A stretch of DNA of 64,000 nt from UBA5018 sp947463165 (lineage in GTDB: Bacteria > Cyanobacteriota > Cyanobacteriia > PCC-6307 > Cyanobiaceae). Each line of letters starts with the position of its first letter. The first letter of the stretch is position 1. Position numbers and translations under genes: made by a program. The notes beneath the pieces were generated by a model, which had not been told where the DNA came from, did no database searches, and saw only the letters and a list, made by a program, of their open reading frames with translations. Location of the stretch: assembly GCA_943371245.1 (NCBI GenBank), contig CALRTY020000009.1, positions 53,074 to 117,073 on the forward strand, in the 5' to 3' direction. Below are positions 43,517 through 51,661 of the stretch, piece by piece.

Positions 43517-44505
43517 CAGCGCCGCGCCAGCAGTGGCAGCAGCGTTGGCGCTACGCCAATGCTGGACCAACTGCCCACGGCTATGCCTACCGTGAGGGCC
43601 ACCGCAAACCAAAACAAGCTGGAGCCACCGAAGAAAATCAAGCCCAACAGCGGTAGTAAAGTGGTTAGAGAAGTGTATAGCGATCGGGTAAGTGTGGCAT
43701 CTACCGCCACATCCACCTGATCTAGTAGCGGCAGCTTGCCCAGGCTGGTTTTCTGCTCCCTGATCCGATCGAATACCACCACCGTGTCGGTGACCGAATA
43801 GCCAGCCACGGTGATCAGCGAAACGGCGAACAGGGAGTCCACCTCCACCCCCCAGAACAGCCCCAGCCAGGCGAATGCCCCACAGGTGATCAGCACGTCA
43901 TGGGCTAAACAAACCAGGGCCAAGAAGGCGAAAGTGGCGTCATAGCGGAGACTGATGTATAGGGAGATCGCCGCAAAGCTCACCAGCAAAGAGATCAAAC
44001 TTCCCTGTAACAGCTGGCTGCCCAGGGTGGGACCAATCGTGTTGACGGCTGTGCCATTGGGGTTGAGGGGGCCCACCTGGGCTTGCATCGCCTCGATCAC
44101 GGCGGCACTTTGATTTGGGGCCAAGGCGGGCAGGCGCAGCACCAGCGAATGGCCCTGATCCAGTACCTGCACAATTCCACTGCTCAAGCCAGGCGCTTTG
44201 CCGCCGTCATCGGCGTCTGGCAGGCGCAACTTGGCCAGTTGGGCTTGGATTTGCGGCGCCGTGATCTGGCTGCAGCTACCCACTTTGCATTGCCGTTCCA
44301 GCTGGATTTGGCTGCCGCCGGTGAAATCAAGACCGGGGCGCAACGGCGCCGCGATGCTGGGCGTGAACCAGCAGAGGGCCAGGCCTAGCAGGCTCAGCCC
44401 ACAGGCCAGGCCAGATCCCCACCAGGCGAGCAGGCGGTGACGGCTGATTCGAAAGCGTGGCGAAGGCAGTACCTGACCGCCGGCAGTGGCAGGGGCAGTA
44501 GTCAT
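43516..44505 (-). CDS. secF: Protein translocase subunit SecF
   Basis: A 329-residue protein with six membrane segments and a periplasmic loop after the first. PGLDFTGGSQIQLER is the SecF head motif; YISLRYDATFAFLALVCLAHDVLITCG, VAGYSVTDTVVVFDRIREQ and TRSLYTSLTTLLPLLGL are conserved. With SecD it uses the proton gradient to help pull proteins through SecYEG. It overlaps secD by 4 nt. Confidence 0.97.
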   Translation of the reverse strand: MTTAPATAGGQVLPSPRFRISRHRLLAWWGSGLACGLSLLGLALCWFTPSIAAPLRPGLDFTGGSQIQLERQCKVGSCSQITAPQIQAQLAKLRLPDADDGGKAPGLSSGIVQVLDQGHSLVLRLPALAPNQSAAVIEAMQAQVGPLNPNGTAVNTIGPTLGSQLLQGSLISLLVSFAAISLYISLRYDATFAFLALVCLAHDVLITCGAFAWLGLFWGVEVDSLFAVSLITVAGYSVTDTVVVFDRIREQKTSLGKLPLLDQVDVAVDATLTRSLYTSLTTLLPLLGLIFFGGSSLFWFAVALTVGIAVGSWSSIGVAPTLLPLLARR

Positions 44506-46004
44506 TGGGCGGGGCTGGAGGGTAGCTGGGCGGCGGAGAGGAAATACACCTGGCGGCGCAGGGATGGATAGCTCATCAACAGGCGCAACAGGGCGCGGGT
44601 GCAGGTGAGGGCTGTGAACAGGCTCAGCAGCAGACCGATGGCCAGGGTGACAGCAAAGCCCTTCACCAAGCCAGTACCTAGAGCGAAGAGGGCTATACAG
44701 CTGATCAAGCCGGTAACGTGGCCATCAAGAATGGAGGAGAAAGCCAGGGAGAAACCGGTATCAATCGAGCGAATTAAGGTGTTGCCGCTGCGTAACTCTT
44801 CTTTGATTCGCTCAAATATCAGCACGTTCGCGTCTACAGCCATGCCAATCGACAGGATAAATCCCGCAATTCCTGGTAGCGATAATGTGACGGGAATCAG
44901 TGAATAAATTGCCAGGTTGAATAGGGAATACAGGCTCAGGGCTAGCACTGATACCAGGCCCGGCAGCCGATAAACCACCACCATGAATATGGCCACCAGG
45001 GCCAGACCCGAAAGGGCGGCCACCAGGCTGGTGCGGATATTTTCAGCCCCCAAGGAAGGGCCCACGGTGCGCACTTCCACAACCTTTACCGGCAGGGGCA
45101 GGGAGCCGCCCCGCAGTTGCACCTCCAGATCGCGGGCCTCTTCAGCAGTGAAATTGCCAGTGATGCTGGCGGCGCCACCGGCGATGCCGGCCAGCTTGAA
45201 TTCATCCCCCACCGTGGCCTCGCTGATCGAGCGGCCATCGAGCACGATGCCTAGCAGGCGGCCAGTGCCGGCGATCGACTTGGTGAGGCTGGCAAATTTT
45301 TCACCCCCCTCCCGGTTGAAGGCCAAGGTGACATCCCAGGCAATGCCAGCCTGCTGCTGCTGGCGGCCGGCCGACACCAAATCCTTACCTGTGAGGAGAG
45401 GCGGTTCGTATAGATCAACGATGCGTCGATTCACATTATCCAGCAACAGTTGCAACTGATCTGTCTCGCTGGCACCAGGGGGCACGGCAATTTCCAGGCC
45501 CTGGAGTGTCTTGGCTAATTCCTCAGCCCTCAGCTTGGTTTCCGGCGGGGCTGGCTTGCCGTCTGCGGCGGCTTGGGCCTTGGCCCTGGCCTGCCCCAGC
45601 ACCGCCTGGGCCTGGCGTTTGAGCTTCAGCAAGCCCTGCATCTGCTGCTCTGTGCCGGGCTTTTGGGCTCGAAATTCGAGCAGTGCCGTGGTGCCAAGCA
45701 CTTTGGCTGCACGGCTGGGGTCTTGTTCACCGGGGAGCTGCAACACCAGTTGGTCTTCCCCCACGCTCTGGAGGGTGGATTCAGCCACCCCTAGGCCGTT
45801 CACCCGCCGTTCGAGCACCTCCTTAACAGCTTCCAGCTGTTCTTTTTCCACCTTTTTGATCGCCCCCGCTGGCAACACCTGCAGGGTCAGCTGGCTGCCA
45901 CCCCGCAGATCAAGGCCGAGCTGGAGTGGATAACTGAATAACAGGGCCCCAGATGCGATGGCCAGGGCCAGGATCAGGGCCACCCATCCTTGTTGTCTTG
46001 CCAT
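44502..46004 (-). CDS. secD: Protein translocase subunit SecD
   Basis: A 500-residue partner of SecF. LGLDLRGGSQLTLQV near residue 35 is the signature; a large periplasmic domain follows (P1 head, RRVNGLGVAESTLQ), then SLPGIAGFILSIGMAVDANVLIFERIKEELR and the C-terminal membrane block. ATG 46004. The gene heads the secD-secF-small-protein-hisH-rsmD series. Confidence 0.97.
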   Translation of the reverse strand: MARQQGWVALILALAIASGALLFSYPLQLGLDLRGGSQLTLQVLPAGAIKKVEKEQLEAVKEVLERRVNGLGVAESTLQSVGEDQLVLQLPGEQDPSRAAKVLGTTALLEFRAQKPGTEQQMQGLLKLKRQAQAVLGQARAKAQAAADGKPAPPETKLRAEELAKTLQGLEIAVPPGASETDQLQLLLDNVNRRIVDLYEPPLLTGKDLVSAGRQQQQAGIAWDVTLAFNREGGEKFASLTKSIAGTGRLLGIVLDGRSISEATVGDEFKLAGIAGGAASITGNFTAEEARDLEVQLRGGSLPLPVKVVEVRTVGPSLGAENIRTSLVAALSGLALVAIFMVVVYRLPGLVSVLALSLYSLFNLAIYSLIPVTLSLPGIAGFILSIGMAVDANVLIFERIKEELRSGNTLIRSIDTGFSLAFSSILDGHVTGLISCIALFALGTGLVKGFAVTLAIGLLLSLFTALTCTRALLRLLMSYPSLRRQVYFLSAAQLPSSPAQ

Positions 46005-46256
46005 CGAGCTCAGAAGGGTTGTGCGAGCTGATCTGACCGCTGACCTGACGGGTGCTGTGCTAGCAGTTGCGCCATGGGTGTGCCGCTTCGCCCTAGGATG
46101 ATTTTTCTGCCACCAATGATACCAGGTTAGAGCTGTTGCCGCTCACCGGTTGTAGTAATTAATTTGGCAGTAAATCAAAGGTGCTTCCGCGGCTGCAATG
46201 GATAGCTTGAATCGTTGTGAATAAGCTTAAACGGACAATATATGCAGGAGAATTGA

Positions 46257-46310
46257 ATGTTGATGCAATATCTACCGCCGGCAGGGGCATGGCATTTGGC
46301 TGATCTATAA
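46257..46310 (+). CDS. Putative 17-residue microprotein, copy 1
   Basis: Reads MLMQYLPPAGAWHLADL and stops at TAA. AGGAG lies six bases before the ATG. The paralogous reading frame 104 bp downstream shares QYLPP...WH..D. No known family. It may be an expressed microprotein, a leader peptide, or a by-product of DNA duplication. Confidence 0.4.
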   Translation: MLMQYLPPAGAWHLADL

Positions 46311-46360
46311 TCGAGTTAATCTGCATCGAAACCATATTGCTTCATATGGAGGATATTTTA

Positions 46361-46423
46361 ATGATGACGCAATATCTACCACCGCTCGAGCCATGGCATG
46401 TGGTTGATTTTTTATTGGGTTAA
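46361..46423 (+). CDS. Putative 20-residue microprotein, copy 2
   Basis: Reads MMTQYLPPLEPWHVVDFLLG then TAA. GGAGG lies eight bases before the ATG. Several differences from copy 1 are synonymous or conservative (CCG/CCA Pro, Leu/Val, Leu/Phe), as expected if the peptide has been under some constraint. Confidence 0.4.
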   Translation: MMTQYLPPLEPWHVVDFLLG

Positions 46424-46573
46424 TCCGCACATATCCATCCTGCTTCATGTATTACTTATTGCAGCGCCTGTTATGTGTTTGGCTATGGTGTTGGTTTCGT
46501 TATCCATTGCCATGAATTTAGTCTTCCGGTCATAGTATCGGATTGATAACTAATTGATGCGCCAAGCTGCATT

Positions 46574-46688
46574 AAGGCCGCCTCGAAAAACACCAAATTT
46601 CATCGATGCCGCGCTGCGAAAACTTTGCGGCAATTGGATTATCCGCTTGGCTTAGCTAGCCAAGTTGGCAATTTGGTCAAGCACCCTA
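46574..46688. repeat. Dispersed MITE-like repeat, copy D (diverged)
   Basis: Starts AAGGCCGCCTCGAAAAACACCAAATTTCATCGATGCC and contains CTGCGAAAACTTTGCGGCAA; the right end (GGTCAAGCACCCT) is less well preserved than in other copies. Confidence 0.65.
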
Positions 46689-46775
46689 ATAATTTCCGTA
46701 GGCAAAAATGCGTATAGAGTGCGACGGTTATTCGGTTTTCTTACGGTTTGCAGTGAATTGACTGGCAGACGCTGC

Positions 46776-47759
46776 TTACACTTGCCCTGCTTTGAGCGCT
46801 TTGGCGGCGGCCACGATCTGACTTGGTTGAATGATGGTGAGATTTTCGAGTACGCCGTTATAGGGAGTGGGAATATCTTGAGAAGATAGACGCATGGGCC
46901 TTACGTCTAGTTCATCAAAACAATTCTCCGTAATTAAAGCCATTAATTCTGCGCCAATGCCGCCGGTTTTCATGCACTCCTCTACGATCAAAACCCGGTG
47001 GGTTTTGCGGATGGAGGCACTGATGGTGGCCATGTCAAAAGGCTTTAGGCTAACCAGGTCAATCAGTTCCACATCCACGCCGGCCTCAGTAAGCTGCTCT
47101 ACTGCCTTGAGGCAGTGATGGCGCATCCTTGAGTAGGTGAGAATCGTGACATCTTTACCTGGACGCACTATTTCTGCTTGGTCGAGAGCGCAGATATAGT
47201 CGCCCTCGGGAATATTTTCGCTAAGATTGTAGAGAAGCACGTGTTCAAAGAACAGCACCGGGTTGTTGTCTCTAATGGCGGCCTTCATCAGGCCTTTGGC
47301 GTTTGTTGGCGTGCTCACGGCCACGATTTTGATGCCGGGCACGGCATGGAAATAGGCCTCCAGGCGCTGGCTGTGCTCAGCCCCCAGCTGACGGCCCACG
47401 CCACCAGGACCTCTAACAACAGCGGGTATGGTGTAGTTGCCACCGCTTGTATAGCGGAGCATGCCCATATTATTCGAAATTTGGTTAAAGGCAAGCAGCA
47501 GGAATCCCATGTTCATGCCCTCTACGATCGGCCGCAGGCCGGTCATGGCAGCACCGACGGCCATGCCGGTGAAGGAGTTCTCAGCAATCGGCGTATCCAG
47601 TACCCGCATCTCGCCGTACTTTTCGTAGAGGTCCTTGGTCACCTTGTAGGAGCCGCCGTATTGGCCCACGTCCTCCCCCATCACGCACACGTAGGGATCG
47701 CGGGCCATCTCCTCGTCGATGGCCTCCCGCAGGGCGTTGAACAGCAGTGTCTCTGCCAC
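46776..47759 (-). CDS. pdhB: Pyruvate dehydrogenase E1 component, beta subunit
   Basis: A 327-residue thiamine-diphosphate enzyme subunit. VCVMGEDVGQYGGSYKVTKDL, DTPIAENSFTGMAVGAAMTGLRPIVE, HSQRLEAYFHAVPGIKIV and the C-terminal VEECMKTGGIGAEL are typical. With the alpha subunit (not in the window) it makes acetyl-CoA from pyruvate. GTG 47759 is the start. The gene lies at the end of an rsmA-ispE-DUF3082 series. Confidence 0.96.
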   Translation of the reverse strand: MAETLLFNALREAIDEEMARDPYVCVMGEDVGQYGGSYKVTKDLYEKYGEMRVLDTPIAENSFTGMAVGAAMTGLRPIVEGMNMGFLLLAFNQISNNMGMLRYTSGGNYTIPAVVRGPGGVGRQLGAEHSQRLEAYFHAVPGIKIVAVSTPTNAKGLMKAAIRDNNPVLFFEHVLLYNLSENIPEGDYICALDQAEIVRPGKDVTILTYSRMRHHCLKAVEQLTEAGVDVELIDLVSLKPFDMATISASIRKTHRVLIVEECMKTGGIGAELMALITENCFDELDVRPMRLSSQDIPTPYNGVLENLTIIQPSQIVAAAKALKAGQV

Positions 47760-47830
47760 GTGGAGGTTGGTTCAGTATTTGCCAACCTATCTCAGACTCT
47801 GGTCCAGGGTCTGCTTTTCAGCGACAAGCA

Positions 47831-47926
47831 CTAGCCGCCAGCGGCAAAGGTGGAGAGGATCAGAACGGAGAGCAGCAACCCCGGCAGCAGCAGGGTGATC
47901 AACAGCCCGAGGTCGTGTGGTGTCAT
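47831..47926 (-). CDS. 31-residue putative membrane protein
   Basis: Reads MTPHDLGLLITLLLPGLLLS then VLILSTFAAGG: one hydrophobic helix. It fits in the 176 bp between the DUF3082 gene and pdhB, starting 10 bp after the former's stop on the same strand. The pattern is like that of small photosynthetic or cytochrome-complex subunits, but I do not match it to a named one. No strong ribosome site, so coupling to the upstream gene would be needed. Confidence 0.5.
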   Translation of the reverse strand: MTPHDLGLLITLLLPGLLLSVLILSTFAAGG

Positions 47927-47935
47927 GTGCTGAGG

Positions 47936-48418
47936 CTAGGGGTATGGGTCGCCGTTGGCGGGCCCTGGGTTAGCGATTGCCGGCTTAACGGTTTCCCGTT
48001 CACCGGTTTCCGGTTCACCGGTTCCTGACCTATCAGTTCCCGGCTTGATCAGGGCCAGGAGACTGCGCAGGAACACCAGGCTGAGGCCGATGGCGATGAA
48101 GCCAAAGCTGAAGGTGGCCAGGAAGGTCATGCCCACCACCAGGGTTTTGACGGCGGTGGCGATGCTCTGGGCAATCGCCGAGCTGTAGGCGGGCGGATGC
48201 AGGCTGTAGTGGTTCACCACCTTGGCGCTCAACCCCAGGCAGAGCCAGCACAGCAGGCCGCTGGTGAGCGCCCCGGAAAGAAAGCTGAGCGGCCCCTTGC
48301 GGGGCGGCTGATCCTGGGAGGCCAGTGGGCTGCTGGCGCCGGCGCCCAGGGGCCTTGCAGGGCTTGGTTGGCTGGCGGGGCTCGGGGCTGGCAGGGGCTG
48401 GGGAGAGGGCTCAGGCAT
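47936..48418 (-). CDS. DUF3082 membrane protein
   Basis: A 160-residue protein: a Pro/Ser/Ala-rich N-terminus, then two membrane segments in SGALTSGLLCWLCLGLSAKVVNHY and TLVVGMTFLATFSFGFIAIGLSLVFL, matching the cyanobacterial and plastid DUF3082. The C-terminal tail (KPGTDRSGTGEPETGERETVKP) comes from a 15-nt repeat. ATG 48418. The function is unknown. It lies 26 bp after ispE. Confidence 0.8.
   Translation of the reverse strand: MPEPSPQPLPAPSPASQPSPARPLGAGASSPLASQDQPPRKGPLSFLSGALTSGLLCWLCLGLSAKVVNHYSLHPPAYSSAIAQSIATAVKTLVVGMTFLATFSFGFIAIGLSLVFLRSLLALIKPGTDRSGTGEPETGERETVKPAIANPGPANGDPYP
47965..48035. repeat. 15-nt tandem repeat at the 3' end of the DUF3082 gene
   Basis: ACGGTTTCCCGTTCA, CCGGTTTCCGGTTCA, CCGGTTCCTGACCTA and TCAGTTCCCGGCTTG follow one another in frame. 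Confidence 0.85.
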
Positions 48419-48444
48419 CGGCGCGCACCATTTCAGATTCAGAT

Positions 48445-49383
48445 TCAGACCAGGCTGACACCGCTGTCGGTGCAGCTGCAGCACCAGGCCTGGAAGCCGC
48501 CGGCTGCCAGCCGCTCCGCCAGTTCCTCCCTGGCCGCCTGGGCCTGATCCAGATCGGCGTAGAGGGCAAACATGCTGGGCCCTGAGCCGCTCATCGCCAC
48601 GGCCAGGGCCGCCGACGAGCTGCGCAACAGGGCCAGGCCTTCCCGCACGCAGGCCAGTTCAGGCTCCACCACCGCCTGCAGATCGTTGCGCAGCGGTGGC
48701 AGTTCCCCGGGCCGCTCGCCGCCGAGGCATTGCACCAAGCGGCCCTGGCGCAGGGATTGGCGCCGCTGCTCAAAATCGATTTCGCTGGTCAAATAAAAGT
48801 CTCCGCGCAGCTCCCGGCAGCGGCCATAGGCCCATGGTGTGCTGACGCTGGCCTCGGGGTGCTTGATCAGCAATACCGCCGGCAGGGCCGAGGCTGTGGT
48901 GGACAAAGCCTCCAGTCGCTCCCCCCGCCCGAAGCAGAGCTGGCTGCCGCCCTCCAGGCAAAAGGGCATGTCCGAACCCAGCTCGGCGGCCAGGCCATGC
49001 AGGCTCTGACTAGACATGCCCAGCCCCCAAAGGGCATTGAGCCCCAGCAGGGCTGCGGCACCATTACTCGAGCCCCCCGCCAGGCCGGCGCCGATGGGGA
49101 TGCGCTTTTGCAGCTGGATCGCTGCCCCCAGCTCGCTGTAGCCGGAGCGGGCCTTGAGCAGTTCAGCGGCCCGCACGATCAAATTGCCGGCGTCGGTGGG
49201 TAGGGAGGGTTCATCGCAGCTGAGGCTGATGCGGCCATCGGCGGTGGGCGCCAGGGTGAGCCTGTCGGCCAGATCGATGGTTTGCATCACCATTGCCAAC
49301 TCGTGGAAGCCGTCGGGCCGCAGGCCGAGCACCTCCAGGTGCAGGTTGATCTTGGCCGGAGAGATAACGGTGCGCACAGCCAT
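48445..49383 (-). CDS. ispE: 4-diphosphocytidyl-2-C-methyl-D-erythritol kinase
   Basis: A 312-residue GHMP kinase of the MEP isoprenoid pathway. SPAKINLHLEVLGLRPDGFHEL is the N-terminal substrate segment, RIPIGAGLAGGSSNGAAAL the ATP-binding glycine-rich motif, and VAMSGSGPSMFALY the third motif. ATG 49383. Between it and the upstream rsmA lies a repeat tract rather than a normal promoter-like spacer. Confidence 0.95.
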   Translation of the reverse strand: MAVRTVISPAKINLHLEVLGLRPDGFHELAMVMQTIDLADRLTLAPTADGRISLSCDEPSLPTDAGNLIVRAAELLKARSGYSELGAAIQLQKRIPIGAGLAGGSSNGAAALLGLNALWGLGMSSQSLHGLAAELGSDMPFCLEGGSQLCFGRGERLEALSTTASALPAVLLIKHPEASVSTPWAYGRCRELRGDFYLTSEIDFEQRRQSLRQGRLVQCLGGERPGELPPLRNDLQAVVEPELACVREGLALLRSSSAALAVAMSGSGPSMFALYADLDQAQAAREELAERLAAGGFQAWCCSCTDSGVSLV

Positions 49384-49394
49384 GGCAGCGGGGG

Positions 49395-49565
49395 TGGTAA
49401 TCGGTGAAACGACGGTGACTGGAGTATCAACCGCGACTGGATGGTGATCTTTTCGAGCAACGGCCCAATGGCGTCAACTGAAGTCTTCAAGCCATTGCCG
49501 TCAACCCATTGCGGTTAACTCATTGCGGTCAACCCAATGACGCCAATTCAATGACATCAACCCAA
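49395..49565. repeat. 14-15 nt tandem repeat between rsmA and ispE
   Basis: About ten units such as CATTGCCGTCAACC, CATTGCGGTTAACT, CATTGCGGTCAACC and AATGACGCCAATTC. It stops within a few bases of the rsmA stop codon. Confidence 0.8.
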
Positions 49566-49570
49566 GGCAG

Positions 49571-50416
49571 TTAATCAGCAGGCTCCGGGGTGCTGGCTTC
49601 CTCGCTCTCGGTAGCGCCAAGCAGACCGCCCGCCAGGCGCACCCAATTGTCGGGCGCCAGCTCCTGGGGACGTTGATCAAGGCCCACACCAGCGGCCTCC
49701 GCCCAGGGGGCCAGCAGCTCAGGCGCCACCAGGCCAGCCAGGGTATTGCGCAACATCTTGCGGCGGGAGGCAAAACACCGCCGCAAAAGTTGCTCCAGGC
49801 TGCGGGCCAAGCGGGGTTCCAGCCGGGCCGAGCCGGGCAGCGGATCAATGGCAATCACTTCCGAGTTCACCTTTGGCGGCGGCCGAAAGCAACGGGGCGG
49901 CACAGCACAGACGCTGCGGCATTCCCCCAGCAACTGCAGCCGCACGCTCAGAGCGGAATAGCTGCTGCTGCCCGGTTGGCTGCGGATGCGTTCGGCCACC
50001 TCCCGCTGCAATAGCAACACCAGCCGGCGGTAGGGCTGCTGCAGTGGCGAATCCAGCCGCCCCAGCAGTCGCTCCAGCAGCGGACCGGTGATGTTGTAAG
50101 GAATATTCGCCACCACGGCCGTAGCCGCCGGCAAGGGCACCACCAGGGCGTCGCCCTCTATCAGCTCAAAGCGCCGATCGGCCCCGAAGCGCTGGGCCAG
50201 ACCCGCCACCAGATCTCTATCTAGCTCCACAGCGCTCACCGCCGCCGCCGGCGAAGCCAGCAGCCGCTCGGTGAGGGCACCGCGCCCCGGACCCACCTCC
50301 AGCACCCGATCGGCCGAGGTGAGCTCAGCGGCGGCCACAATCCGCGCCAAAACACCTTCGTCTACCAGCCAATGTTGACCGAAGCGCTTGCGGGCGCGAT
50401 GGGCGGCGAAACTCAT
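49571..50416 (-). CDS. rsmA: 16S rRNA dimethyladenosine transferase RsmA (KsgA)
   Basis: A 281-residue SAM enzyme that dimethylates A1518 and A1519 of 16S rRNA. ARKRFGQHWLVDEGVLARIV and VLEVGPGRGALTERLL are typical; the catalytic motif is NIPYNITGPLLERLL, followed by LLLQREVAERI. ATG 50416. Length is normal. Confidence 0.96.
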   Translation of the reverse strand: MSFAAHRARKRFGQHWLVDEGVLARIVAAAELTSADRVLEVGPGRGALTERLLASPAAAVSAVELDRDLVAGLAQRFGADRRFELIEGDALVVPLPAATAVVANIPYNITGPLLERLLGRLDSPLQQPYRRLVLLLQREVAERIRSQPGSSSYSALSVRLQLLGECRSVCAVPPRCFRPPPKVNSEVIAIDPLPGSARLEPRLARSLEQLLRRCFASRRKMLRNTLAGLVAPELLAPWAEAAGVGLDQRPQELAPDNWVRLAGGLLGATESEEASTPEPAD

Positions 50417-50921
50417 GGGCAGGGGACGCTGCTACCAGATTGCCTGGTGCTGCTCCAGGGGCTGTTATGGGGTTGGGCTGGGTGGCGAGGGGAGAGCAGG
50501 TATGGCAAGTGCTGGGGGGGGGGGATGCGAGGCGGGTTTGGTGGTTGGTGTTGTTGTGGGTGGGCTGATACGGCTTCAAGGCCAGGTGAGTGCCACGGCG
50601 AGCGCTGCGGGTTAGGTCGCCAGGGCTTTCTTGAATGAATAGGGGATACAGCTATTCCATATGCTCAAAAAGTGGCAGCTAGGTATGCCAAGCTTAGAGA
50701 ATATGCAGTGTAAAGCATAGTGAGCAGATGTCGGACTCGCAAGCCATGTCTAAAAATCATACTTCAACGCAAAAGACTAGTTCTCAACAAGGCTAAGGTG
50801 TCTACTTTGGTTTTTTGTCTGGTTTTGGAGTCAAAGCGTTTACGCTGAGTGGTAAACGAAACCATCTAAAGCAAGCGTTGGATTGGTTCAGAGCGCCAGC
50901 ATCAAACATCGACACGCTCTT
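50417..50921. other. Boundary between core genes and accessory island
   Basis: No gene is recognised. The first part is G-rich with loose TGGGTGGCGAG/TTTGGTGGTTGG-like words; from about 50640 the DNA becomes AT-richer, marking the left edge of the island that holds the small genes and the TIR-CHAT gene. Confidence 0.4.
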
Positions 50922-51248
50922 ATGGAGACCGCAGACATAGAACTTGCTACAATAAAACAAAGCGGCACCTACAATGAATTACATGTTGGACGAGGATTCG
51001 AAAAAAAGATAGAAGATTTGACAGATCTACGGGAGCATATCTCTTCTATTCGTGCATCAGTGTGCACAGGCGAGGATGGACAAGAGGAGATTCAGGTCTC
51101 AATTTGTCTACTGCCTTCATTTTCCACTTCAAGCCCAAGTGCAGAGACTGGACAAATCCTTAATTCCATTGCCTCTGTGGGTCGGAAAAGAGCAACTGAG
51201 CTTCCGGTTTCAACAGTGATCTCCTTTTCTAAAGATGGTGAAGAGTGA
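50922..51248 (+). CDS. Hypothetical protein of the TIR-CHAT island
   Basis: A 108-residue protein, METADIELATIKQSGTYNEL at the start, with helical KKIEDLTDLREHISSIRASV and a Ser/Thr-rich later part. Codon use is AT-richer than in core genes, which suggests transfer. No family recognised. The next gene overlaps it by GTGA or starts shortly after, so the two form a unit. Its product could be a regulator or sensor for the downstream system; that is a guess from position only. Confidence 0.55.
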   Translation: METADIELATIKQSGTYNELHVGRGFEKKIEDLTDLREHISSIRASVCTGEDGQEEIQVSICLLPSFSTSSPSAETGQILNSIASVGRKRATELPVSTVISFSKDGEE

Positions 51249-51274
51249 GTCTTTTGCTAATTTGCCTGAAGATG

Positions 51275-51551
51275 ATGAAGTGGAGTGAATGGCTTGAGCG
51301 GTGGGGCATGACCTCGCTGGAATTGGGTGCTGGCTTTCTCAAGGCGAAATTCGAGCCACAAGACCCCGACCGCAATGCAGCTTGGGCTCTTTATGTGGAA
51401 CTTATTACCCGAATTACTTCAAAATATCTAAATCAATATGCTTGCAGACATGGCCGGCGTGGAGGAGCTTCATGCACAGTTAACCTCTGAACCTGCTCAA
51501 TCCAGTCGATTGTCTTCTGGGGCTGCCAGCGCCTCGTCAGAAGACTGGTAG
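51275..51551 (+). pseudogene. Decayed small gene of the island (internal deletion and frameshift)
   Basis: The first 50 or so codons (MKWSEWLERWGMTSLELGAG, then FEPQDPDRNAAWALYVELITRIT) match, from memory, the start of a cyanobacterial protein of about 170 residues often found near conflict-type genes. The frame then becomes unrelated and ends at 51490. In another frame, 51438-51551 reads MLADMAGVEELHAQLTSEP, which I recall as the C-terminus of the same family (ADMAGVEDL). So the middle of the gene appears lost with a frame change. Both halves being visible makes a recent decay likely. Confidence 0.5.
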
Positions 51552-51661
51552 TAACAAATGTTTTTTGTGGGCAACAGCTTTCAATGCATTAGTGGGCAAC
51601 ACCCTTAAACCCTGTTGAATTGCCGGTATGCTCTGGGCTTACAGGCGCAGCCCCTGCCGGA

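Larger units (their letters stand above)
46240..46450. repeat. 104-bp tandem duplication upstream of secD
   Basis: ATATGCAGGAGAATTGAATG at ~46240 and ATATGGAGGATATTTTAATG at ~46344 begin two aligned units that share CAATATCTACCRCCG, CATGGCATKTGG, GAGTTAATC/GGGTTAATC and TGCTTCAT. I judge identity at roughly three quarters by eye. Each unit contains one short reading frame with a ribosome site. Confidence 0.8.

Noticed and set aside
46306..46311. Perfect TATAAT in the microprotein region
   Set aside because: No -35 element at proper distance and it overlaps the end of the first microprotein frame; likely chance in AT-rich DNA.
46446..46514. Third short frame (MYYLLQRLLCVWLWCW...) after the two microproteins
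   Set aside because: It has no ribosome site and no similarity to the other two; kept out of the tandem microprotein call.
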